From Thermoplasmata archaeon (GTDB taxonomy: Archaea > Thermoplasmatota > E2 > UBA202 > JdFR-43): a stretch of DNA of 5,793 bases. The notes beneath the pieces were generated by a model. The model had not been told where the DNA came from. It was given only the letters and a program-made list of their open reading frames with translations, and did no database searches. A program made the translations under genes and the position numbers. Shown here one piece after another: positions 1 through 5,793 of the stretch. The stretch is from positions 1 through 5,793 of the forward strand of contig QMSU01000080.1 of assembly GCA_003650975.1 (NCBI GenBank). The letters run 5' to 3'. Each line of letters opens with the position of its first letter. The stretch's first letter is position 1.

Positions 1-1
1 A

Positions 2-877
<876 letters not shown>

Positions 878-895
<18 letters not shown>

Positions 896-1759
896 GATGC
901 GCTTCCACTTGTGGTCAACCCACCGCTGCAGTTCCTCCACCATCTCCGGGGTGAAATGCCGGAAGCGCCCCTGCCCCATGAGGTATTCCTTCACCGGTAT
1001 CTTCTTCTTCGGTTTGTAGATGTTGGTGATTTCACCGTATTCTGCCTCGAAAAGCGTCCACATGCCACTGTCCACCGCCTTGCGTGACATCTCTATGGTG
1101 AGCGAGGGGTCGAACCGCCAGCCGGTGGGGCAGGGCGAGATTATGTGGAGGTAACGGAATCCTTCTACATCCCTGGCCTTCTTCGCCTTTTCAAGGAAAT
1201 CCCGCTGGTGGGCGATGCTCATGGTTGCCACATACGGCACTTCATGCGCTCGCATGATTTCTGCCATGTCCTTCTTGTGGTCGAGCTTTCCCGGTATCTT
1301 GGTTCCCGCAGGTGTGGTGGTGGTGGCCGCACCATACGGAGTGGAACCACTCCGCTGGATGCCCGTGTTCATGTACGCCTCGTTGTCGTAGCAGATGTAG
1401 ATGACATCCTCGTTTCTCTCCGCCGCACCCGACAGTGCCTGAATGCCGATGTCGTAGGTGCCTCCGTCCCCAGCAATGCCCACCACAAGCGTCTTTTTGC
1501 CCTGCTTCCGGAGGGCCCGTGCAACACCGGAGATGCAGGCGCCGGTATTCTCAAATGCCTCATGGAAATAGGGAACCTTCCATGCAAGATACGGGTAGGT
1601 TCCGCCGAACACCAGCAGGCAGTTGGCCGGCGTGTAGATAATCGTGTCCTTTCCGAATATCTTCATGATGTTCCTCACGATGGGGGGTGCGCCGCAGCCG
1701 GCACATGCGGTATGTCCCGGGGTGAAGAGTATCTCGTCCGAGAGGTCCTTTATGTTCAT
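878..1759 (-). CDS. porB: Pyruvate/2-oxoacid:ferredoxin oxidoreductase, beta subunit (TPP-binding)
   Basis: This 293-residue subunit has the usual length for the family. It binds TPP and the catalytic-site [4Fe-4S] cluster. Cys19, Cys22 and Cys47 form the expected CX2CX24C pattern, and Cys210 in ISPCPTGW supplies the fourth ligand. The TPP/Mg motif is GDGG (97-100) with DNEAYMNTG (125-133). In the cytoplasm it works with the alpha and gamma-delta subunits encoded just upstream, converting a 2-oxoacid and CoA to acyl-CoA and CO2. I chose the ATG at 1759 over one at 1786. It overlaps the porA stop as ATGA and has a strong GGTGA site 4 nt before it, whereas the earlier ATG would add nine residues (MDRHQGGDT) with no family support. 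Pyruvate is the likely substrate, but relatives acting on branched-chain or other 2-oxoacids cannot be excluded by eye. Confidence 0.93.
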
Positions 1760-2949
1760 GGTGTCACCCCCCTGGTGCCGATCCACACAATTTCCTTTGA
1801 GGTTTTTCCCTCCTTTGCCTCCAGGAGCATCTCAAACATCTTTTCCACATCCTTTTTCATGACATCACGTCCCCCGATACCCGCAAGGAAGTTCATGATG
1901 GGTATCGAGTGTCCGTAGAGCGCATGTCGCGTCTCGATGAACATCGGGCCGCCGGAACCAAAGGAAACCGCCCGGTCGTACACCCCTATCGCCCCCACGC
2001 GTTCGGCAATTTTCTGGAGTTCTTCTCTCGGGAACGGACGGTAAAATCTCAGTTTGACCAGTCCCACCTTTTTGCCACGCTCTCTCAATTCGTCAACCAC
2101 CTCCCGCGCTGTGCCGGTAACCGTGCCTATGGTGATGAGTACCACATCGGCATCATCGCAGCGATACTCTTCTATCAGGCCGTGGTAATCGTGCCCGAAG
2201 GTGCGTGCGAAATCTCTGGTGACCTCTCTGATGACTCGTTTCGCGTTTTCCATTGCCATATGGTTGTGATACCGGAGTTCCTGGATGTATTCCGGCGGTG
2301 CAAAGGTGCCGATGGCCATGGGATTTTCCGTATCAAGTTTTGCCACAGGCTCGTACTTTCCAAGGTATTGGGCCACCTCGTCACTGGAGGGGGCCTCCAC
2401 CGGTTCAACGGTATGGCTCAGAATGAACGCATCCAGGCACGGCATTATCGGCAGTAGCACATCCCGGTGCTCGGCGATCTTGTAGGACATGATGACCATA
2501 TCCAGCACCTCCTGGTTGTCCTCGCATGACATCTGCATCCATCCAGTATCCCGCTGGGGCATGGAGTCGTTGTATTCACACCATATGCCAATGGGTGCTG
2601 CCACCGTGCGATTCACCACCGGCATCACGATGGGCAGACGGAGCGATGCCGCAATGAACAGCATCTCATGCATGAGTGCGAGACCCTGCGATGAGGTGGC
2701 GGTGAATGTTCTGGCGCCTGCCGCCTGCGCCGCAATGCATGCGGACATGGCGGAGTGCTCCGATTCCACCATTATGAACTCGGCATCGGTGATACCGTCA
2801 TTCACGAAGGTGGCGAAATCCTCCACTATGAGCGTCTGGGGGGTGATGGGATAGGCGGCCACGACCTCGGCACCGCTGATCATTCCCCCGTAGGCAGCAG
2901 CATAGTCTCCGGTGATAACCATCTTTTTCCTTTCGAGCTTCTGAATCAT
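1756..2949 (-). CDS. porA: Pyruvate/2-oxoacid:ferredoxin oxidoreductase, alpha subunit
   Basis: This 397-residue protein has the usual length. Its N-terminal pyrimidine-binding domain shows AAYPITPQT (31-39), [10 protein letters not shown] (61-70, with the Glu of the type that activates TPP) and [13 protein letters not shown] (83-95). [16 protein letters not shown] (122-137) is a diverged form of the conserved substrate-side segment. A transketolase C-terminal-like domain starts near residue 268 ([39 protein letters not shown]). With PorB it forms the active site for CoA-dependent oxidative decarboxylation. The ATG at 2949 is preferred: it overlaps the porGD stop as ATGA and has GAGAGGTGA 4 nt upstream. 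A start at 2991 would add 14 residues that only repeat the porGD overlap out of frame. The gene order gamma-delta, alpha, beta is the archaeal one. Exact 2-oxoacid specificity is uncertain. Confidence 0.94.
   Translation of the reverse strand: MIQKLERKKMVITGDYAAAYGGMISGAEVVAAYPITPQTLIVEDFATFVNDGITDAEFIMVESEHSAMSACIAAQAAGARTFTATSSQGLALMHEMLFIAASLRLPIVMPVVNRTVAAPIGIWCEYNDSMPQRDTGWMQMSCEDNQEVLDMVIMSYKIAEHRDVLLPIMPCLDAFILSHTVEPVEAPSSDEVAQYLGKYEPVAKLDTENPMAIGTFAPPEYIQELRYHNHMAMENAKRVIREVTRDFARTFGHDYHGLIEEYRCDDADVVLITIGTVTGTAREVVDELRERGKKVGLVKLRFYRPFPREELQKIAERVGAIGVYDRAVSFGSGGPMFIETRHALYGHSIPIMNFLAGIGGRDVMKKDVEKMFEMLLEAKEGKTSKEIVWIGTRGVTP
1764..1772 (-). promoter_or_regulatory. Ribosome binding site of porB
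   Basis: The minus strand reads GGGGGGTGA and then four bases before ATG at 1759. GGTGA matches the archaeal 16S 3' end. It lies inside the end of porA and decides the porB start. With the ATGA overlap it suggests translational coupling. Confidence 0.8.
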
Positions 2950-3842
2950 GCTTTCACCTCTCTCGTCATTTCTATTGCCTTTGCAGGACATTCATGGGCG
3001 CAGATGCCGCACCCCTTGCAGTAATCATAATTGACCTCGGCCTTTCCCTCCACCATGGAAATGCAGCCCTCCGGGCAGTAGAACCAGCAGAACCGGCAGC
3101 CGATACATTTTTCCTTGTCTATGGCGGGGATGAAGGTCCGCCAGTCACCTGTTTTGTTCTCCACAAAGGACCCGATGCCGATCAGGCCGGCTTCGGTTTT
3201 CATGGTGCCAATGGCACCCCCTATTGGCATTTCGTGTACGTCAGGAAGCCACTGGGGTCGGGGGACAAATTCCTTGCCTCCCTGCGAGGTGCCCACCAGT
3301 GTCTGTTCGTAGGCCATCCGTGCTGCCCTGGCATTCTTTTCCCCGCTTTCCCTGCCCAGGCGTGCACCGAACTTCTCCATGATGGCCTGCTCCACGGATT
3401 CGATTTTCACCCTGCCGGTTGCCCTTGCCAGCGCTCCCAGTATGGCGGTGTTGGTGATGGGGCGGCCCAGCACCTCAAGCGCGATGCCCGTGGCATCCAC
3501 CGTGGCACATTTCACCGGCTTTGAAAGACGCACCTCCTCCGGTTTTCTCTGGGTATTGATGATGACGGTACCGTCCTTTTTCAGTCCCTCCAGCACATCC
3601 TGTGTCTCTATGAGGGTTTCATCCAGCACCACCACGTAATCGGGCTCGTACACCTGTGTCTTTATCCGTATTTTCTTGTCATCCACCCTGGTGAACGCCT
3701 TCACCGGTGCTCCTCTCCTCTCTGCGCCAAAAAAGGGAAAGCTCACGGCATAATTTCCTTCCAGAAATGCTGCGAGGGCATATGCCTCGGCAGCCATCTT
3801 TCCCCCCTGGCCACCTCTACCATGAAATCGTATTTCATACAT
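2946..3842 (-). CDS. porGD: Pyruvate/2-oxoacid:ferredoxin oxidoreductase, fused gamma and delta subunits
   Basis: This 298-residue protein joins two subunits that are separate in many archaea (for example Pyrococcus). Residues 1 to about 185 are the gamma domain, with [14 protein letters not shown] (6-19), [16 protein letters not shown] (35-50) and [12 protein letters not shown] (126-137). Residues from about 200 are the delta domain, a ferredoxin with two [4Fe-4S] motifs: Cys246/249/252/256 and Cys275/278/281/285. The delta-type lead-in [18 protein letters not shown] is present. The frame is unbroken through the junction, so this is a true fusion rather than a missed stop. Function: structural core plus electron relay from the PorB cluster to external ferredoxin. 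It is the first gene of the operon, and its ATG appears to be the transcript's 5' end. Cys260 is an extra Cys next to the first cluster. Confidence 0.94.
   Translation of the reverse strand: MYEIRFHGRGGQGGKMAAEAYALAAFLEGNYAVSFPFFGAERRGAPVKAFTRVDDKKIRIKTQVYEPDYVVVLDETLIETQDVLEGLKKDGTVIINTQRKPEEVRLSKPVKCATVDATGIALEVLGRPITNTAILGALARATGRVKIESVEQAIMEKFGARLGRESGEKNARAARMAYEQTLVGTSQGGKEFVPRPQWLPDVHEMPIGGAIGTMKTEAGLIGIGSFVENKTGDWRTFIPAIDKEKCIGCRFCWFYCPEGCISMVEGKAEVNYDYCKGCGICAHECPAKAIEMTREVKA
2954..2962 (-). promoter_or_regulatory. Ribosome binding site of porA
   Basis: The minus strand reads GAGAGGTGA, then AAGC, then ATG at 2949. Spacing (4 nt) and core (GGTGA) are the same as at the porB junction. 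It lies in the last codons of porGD and supports a coupled start rather than the ATG at 2991. Confidence 0.8.
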
Positions 3843-3863
3843 ACGGATGTGTAATATAGAGGG

Positions 3864-3872
3864 TAATATTAA
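3864..3872 (-). promoter_or_regulatory. TATA box of the porGD-porA-porB operon
   Basis: The minus strand reads TTAATATTA, centred 26 nt before the A of the porGD ATG. That spacing places transcription start at or next to the ATG. No Shine-Dalgarno precedes it (CACATCCGT), so a leaderless message is inferred. A second AT-rich stretch (TATATTA, about 3853-3859) lies too close to the start to serve. The rest of 3843-3972 holds no gene; pyrimidine-rich DNA at about 3898-3921 may terminate the upstream Yip1 gene, but weakly. Confidence 0.6.
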
Positions 3873-3972
3873 TGTTGTGGCACATATGCATCGTATCCCA
3901 AGGGAGAAATGGCGGGAAAATGATGGATAACGGCATTTGAATTTTACATTTTATGCGCGTTTTGGACCGTGG

Positions 3973-4635
3973 TCAATCGACACTTGGAAATGAGGAGAGA
4001 CCGATGACGAGAAATATCACCGCAAGGGCGATGATGACGGCGATGATTATTATTGAAACGATGGCGGCAATGACCGCAATGGCCGCCTTTTCGGTGGAAA
4101 TCTCGTGCATTTCCCTGATGCCGAATACTTCCAGCACCAGTGACCATATGCCAAAGATGAACCCCACAAAGGGAATCCAGCCGAAGAGAAGCGAGGGTGT
4201 CTGGGCATAGGCAACGGCCTTCACCGTCTGTGCGTACCTCCTTTTTCCGCCCATCAGCCGGACCCACAGGTGCAACCATGCTCCCGAAATGAACAGCCCG
4301 ATGAACGAGAATACCACGAGCAATATGAATATGATGAGCACCATGATGATGCTCACCTCCCCGGCAAACAGTGTGCCCCATATGGGAATGTCCTCAAGGT
4401 CCGGTCCCCCCTCCATGCCCTCAAAGGATGAGAACATGGTGGCGATGTAGAAGGGGTATACGGCTGCATACAGGAGGGAAAATATGACCACCAGCACAAT
4501 CCAGTATCGCAGGGCCTCGCCGAGCGTATCTCCCCTCATTTTCTGAAACGTTTCCATGGGGTGCATCATGAGCCCCCTGATTTTCTCAAAAAAACCCACA
4601 TGCACGGTCTGCATCTCCTCTTCATACTCACCCAT
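3973..4635 (-). CDS. Yip1-domain integral membrane protein
   Basis: The protein has 220 residues. After a short acidic N-terminus comes GFFEKIRGLMMHPMETFQKMRG (14-35), the usual cytoplasmic lead-in of Yip1-like proteins. Predicted membrane segments lie at about 44-66, 93-123, 148-172 and 184-213. The family-like signature is ISGAWLHLWVRLMGGKRRYAQTVKAVAYAQTPSLLFGWIPFVGFIFGIWSLVLEVFGIREMHEIS (116-180). The charged loop at 70-84 (EGMEGGPDLED) is probably outside. Function is unknown in prokaryotes; eukaryotic Yip1 acts in vesicle traffic, which should not be transferred here. The ATG at 4635 is chosen because GAGAGGTG lies 6 nt upstream. The in-frame GTG at 4644 is part of that ribosome site. 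The gene has its own promoter and is probably not cotranscribed with its neighbours. Confidence 0.85.
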   Translation of the reverse strand: MGEYEEEMQTVHVGFFEKIRGLMMHPMETFQKMRGDTLGEALRYWIVLVVIFSLLYAAVYPFYIATMFSSFEGMEGGPDLEDIPIWGTLFAGEVSIIMVLIIFILLVVFSFIGLFISGAWLHLWVRLMGGKRRYAQTVKAVAYAQTPSLLFGWIPFVGFIFGIWSLVLEVFGIREMHEISTEKAAIAVIAAIVSIIIIAVIIALAVIFLVIGLSSFPSVD

Positions 4636-4641
4636 GGCACG

Positions 4642-4649
4642 CACCTCTC
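4642..4649 (-). promoter_or_regulatory. Ribosome binding site of the Yip1-domain gene
   Basis: The minus strand reads GAGAGGTG, then six bases, then ATG at 4635. An in-frame GTG start falls inside this motif and is therefore unlikely to be used. Confidence 0.65.
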
Positions 4650-4667
4650 ACAATCACAACTCTTGGA

Positions 4668-4685
4668 ACTATTTAAGTAATTCTA
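4668..4685 (-). promoter_or_regulatory. TATA/promoter element of the Yip1-domain gene
   Basis: The minus strand reads TAGAATTACTTAAATAGT. The TTAAATA core is centred near 4674, about 39 nt before the ATG. A start 26 nt downstream of the core would fall near 4648, at the ribosome site, giving a leader of about 13 nt. It is 17/18 identical to the element at 5096-5113. Confidence 0.6.
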
Positions 4686-4696
4686 TATGTTCCAGA

Positions 4697-4718
4697 CAAA
4701 AAGAAAAAGGGAAAAGGG
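4697..4718 (-). terminator. Oligo-T terminator of the small membrane protein gene
   Basis: Ten bases after the stop at 4728 the minus strand runs CCCC TTTT CCC TTTTT C TTTTT G. Three T-tracts separated by C are typical of archaeal intrinsic termination, and the style matches the tracts after porB. It lies just upstream of the Yip1 promoter and so separates the two genes. Confidence 0.7.
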
Positions 4719-4727
4719 GTATCGGTA

Positions 4728-5066
4728 TCAGTGGAACGCTTCCTTTATTTCCGGCTTGAACAGGTACCAGAGAATAATGATGCCCAATATTGTGCCTATG
4801 GGAAAATTGAATAACATCAACACTGCTATTATTATGGCTATCATTCTGGCCCATGATTTCATTGTCCAAAGCCCGTATGCTACCAAAAGTGCAATAAGGC
4901 CGAGTATAATGAAAAATGCACCAATTGCTGCTAATACGCCGCCACCTATTCCGCTCAGGAAACCGCCTCCTGCAACAAACAGTGCTCCTGCACCTAAGTA
5001 ACCCAGTGCACCCAATACGTACAATATAGTCAGTATAACTATTCCACTTGGTTTATCTTCTCCCAT
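4728..5066 (-). CDS. Small integral membrane protein of unknown function
   Basis: The protein has 112 residues. It starts with a short hydrophilic head (MGEDKPS) and has three hydrophobic segments at about 8-33, 42-66 and 73-101. A Gly-rich hairpin (AGGGFLSGIGGG, 32-43) joins the first two. The end, NFPIGTILGIIILWYLFKPEIKEAF (87-111), resembles the tail of widespread small prokaryotic membrane proteins that begin with (R/K)PxG(V/I)xIL, but I cannot name the family with confidence. The ATG at 5066 is chosen because GGTGAT lies 4 nt upstream; the in-frame GTG at 5075 is inside that site. Sampled lines are about 43% G+C against about 59% in por genes, which may partly reflect Ile/Leu-rich content. 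It is divergent from the DUF996-type gene. No function is assigned. Confidence 0.82.
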   Translation of the reverse strand: MGEDKPSGIVILTILYVLGALGYLGAGALFVAGGGFLSGIGGGVLAAIGAFFIILGLIALLVAYGLWTMKSWARMIAIIIAVLMLFNFPIGTILGIIILWYLFKPEIKEAFH

Positions 5067-5070
5067 TTTA

Positions 5071-5076
5071 ATCACC
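5071..5076 (-). promoter_or_regulatory. Ribosome binding site of the small membrane protein gene
   Basis: The minus strand reads GGTGAT, then TAAA, then ATG at 5066. It is a full archaeal consensus at 4 nt spacing, and it rules against the GTG at 5075. Confidence 0.8.
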
Positions 5077-5095
5077 AGATAGAAAAGATTGGGAG

Positions 5096-5113
5096 ACTAT
5101 TTAAATAATTCTA
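5096..5113 (-). promoter_or_regulatory. TATA/promoter element of the small membrane protein gene
   Basis: The minus strand reads TAGAATTATTTAAATAGT. The TATTTAAAT core is centred at 5103, 37 nt before the ATG. A start about 26 nt downstream (near 5077) would put GGTGAT at the very 5' end of an ~11-nt leader. Confidence 0.65.
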
Positions 5114-5145
5114 AATTTTTTATCGGGCCGTCAAAAATCAGCACG

Positions 5146-5154
5146 TTTTTATAG
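5146..5154 (+). promoter_or_regulatory. Probable TATA box of the DUF996-type gene
   Basis: TTTTTATAG is centred about 34 nt before the ATG at 5184. A start 26 nt downstream would fall near 5176, within GGGGA at 5174-5178, the only ribosome-site-like sequence. An alternative AT-rich stretch at 5112-5122 is farther away. Confidence 0.5.
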
Positions 5155-5181
5155 AGATGCATAATCAATAACTGGGGATGT

Positions 5182-5199
5182 AAATGAGCAAAATGAGCA
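5182..5199 (+). repeat. Perfect 9-bp tandem duplication over a start codon
   Basis: AAATGAGCA occurs twice in immediate succession (5182-5190 and 5191-5199). The unit carries the ATG, so the gene has two in-frame starts three codons apart and begins Met-Ser-Lys-Met-Ser-Asn. Confidence 0.9.
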
Positions 5200-5793
5200 A
5201 TGCAAAGGTTTTTGGAGGGATAGGGGCGATTCTCTCACTCATCGGGGGAGCGATTCCTGGAATAGGATTTGTGATGCCCATCGTGGGTCTGGTGCTGTTA
5301 TTCGTCGCCGTCAAATATATCTCCGAGGAAACAAGGGATGACTCCATATTCAGAAACTATCTGTTTTACTTTGTCTGCATTCTCATTGCCATTATTGCCG
5401 CAGCAGCCATCGTATTTGTCACCATAGGAGGTCTTTCATTTTTCACCCTGATCAGTGAAGAGGATTTTTCAGGAGAGGAACCGTCCCTGGGATTTCTGGG
5501 GGCACTCATAGGAGGAATATTCATTGCGCTGGTCATTGCATGGGTTCTTTTGATCATAGGAACCATGTACCTGAGAAGGAGTTATAACCACATTGCAGAC
5601 CATACAAAGGTTGATCTCTTCAGAACCACCGGAACAGTGTATTTCATAGGGGCCATCACACTGGTGATACTGATAGGGGCACTCATTCTGCTTATCGCAA
5701 AAATTCTCGAAATCATTGCATTCTTCTCGCTTCCTGACACCCTTCCAAAGGTAGCAGAATCAGAAACACCACCACCTGTTGCGGAAGCAGCAC
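5184..5793 (+). CDS. DUF996-type integral membrane protein, 3' end beyond the window
   Basis: The frame is open from ATG 5184 to the right edge (203 residues seen). The start AKVFGGIGAILSLIGGAIPGIGFVMPIVGLVLLFVAVKYISEETRDDSIFRNYLFY and the later YLRRSYNHIADHTKVDLFRTTGTVYFIGA, ending IIAFFSLPDTLP, match my recollection of the archaeal/bacterial DUF996 family. Membrane segments lie at about 9-43 (probably a hairpin of two), 59-82, 105-128 and 150-181. An acidic stretch (SEEDFSGEEPS, 91-101) lies between the second and third of these regions. After residue 190 the chain becomes Glu/Pro/Ala-rich (ESETPPPVAEAA). Such a linker suggests a soluble C-terminal domain or tail off the edge. ATG 5184 is favoured over ATG 5193 because GGGGA lies about 5-6 nt upstream of it. 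Function is unknown. Confidence 0.85.
   Translation, partial: MSKMSNAKVFGGIGAILSLIGGAIPGIGFVMPIVGLVLLFVAVKYISEETRDDSIFRNYLFYFVCILIAIIAAAAIVFVTIGGLSFFTLISEEDFSGEEPSLGFLGALIGGIFIALVIAWVLLIIGTMYLRRSYNHIADHTKVDLFRTTGTVYFIGAITLVILIGALILLIAKILEIIAFFSLPDTLPKVAESETPPPVAEAA

Noticed and set aside
1145..1918. 257-codon open frame on the + strand opposite porB/porA
   Set aside because: It lies fully antisense to two clear enzyme genes. Its product is a His/Cys/Arg-rich string with no domain, and no ribosome site was seen.
1909..2457. 182-codon open frame on the + strand opposite porA
   Set aside because: Shadow frame; the porA product is continuous and full length on the other strand.
3880..3895. ATGCAT/CATATG palindromes upstream of the por TATA box as a regulator site
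   Set aside because: Six-base palindromes are common by chance, no second copy is seen, and no extended dyad surrounds them.
4642..4644. GTG start for the Yip1 protein (223 residues), and the similar GTG at 5075 for the small membrane protein
   Set aside because: Both GTGs are part of the GGTG ribosome site of the ATG nine bases downstream, so they would have no site of their own.
5115..5138. ATTTTT/AAAAAT inverted arms between the divergent promoters as an operator
   Set aside because: The arms are only A/T runs and the 12-base centre (TATCGGGCCGTC) does not pair about the same axis, so chance in AT-rich promoter DNA is enough.
5165..5566. Two minus-strand open frames opposite the DUF996-type gene (60 and 66 codons)
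   Set aside because: The + strand frame here is open from 5184 to the edge with clear membrane segments and a family match; the opposite frames are shadows of it.

Overview
The window looks like chromosomal archaeal DNA. It has GGTGA/GGTGAT Shine-Dalgarno sites about 4 nt before starts, AT-rich TATA boxes about 26 nt before inferred transcription starts, oligo-T terminators, and archaeal-type families (four-domain 2-oxoacid:ferredoxin oxidoreductase, a DUF996-like membrane protein). A euryarchaeal or Thermoplasmata-like anaerobe is my best guess, but the lineage is inference. I see no mobile element, CRISPR array, tRNA or rRNA.

Left part (2-3842), 2-oxoacid oxidation. The last ~286 residues of a single-chain pyruvate:ferredoxin (flavodoxin) oxidoreductase, NifJ type, enter from the left edge on the + strand. 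Only 15 bases separate its stop from the convergent stop of a three-gene minus-strand operon. That operon encodes a second, multi-subunit enzyme of the same chemistry, in the order fused gamma-delta (porGD), alpha (porA), beta (porB). Its genes overlap by ATGA at both junctions, each with a GGTGA ribosome site at 4 nt spacing. A TATA box centred 26 nt before the porGD ATG suggests a leaderless message. A hairpin across the porB stop codon followed by T-tracts suggests where it ends. Both enzymes would oxidise pyruvate or a related 2-oxoacid with CoA to acyl-CoA, CO2 and reduced ferredoxin.

Middle (3843-3972) is a short intergenic region with the porGD promoter and no gene.

Right part (3973-5793), three membrane-protein genes. 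A Yip1-domain protein and a 112-residue small membrane protein lie on the minus strand, each with its own promoter. A DUF996-type membrane protein runs off the right edge on the + strand, divergent from the 112-residue gene. The two minus-strand promoters share an almost identical 18-base element. All three genes appear to have very short leaders that begin at or near the Shine-Dalgarno. Sampled lines of the small membrane gene are about 43% G+C against about 59% in the por operon. Their functions are unknown.

The most notable points are two different kinds of pyruvate oxidoreductase tail to tail, the gamma-delta fusion, and the shared promoter element. I did not find convincing evidence for a wholly new system.
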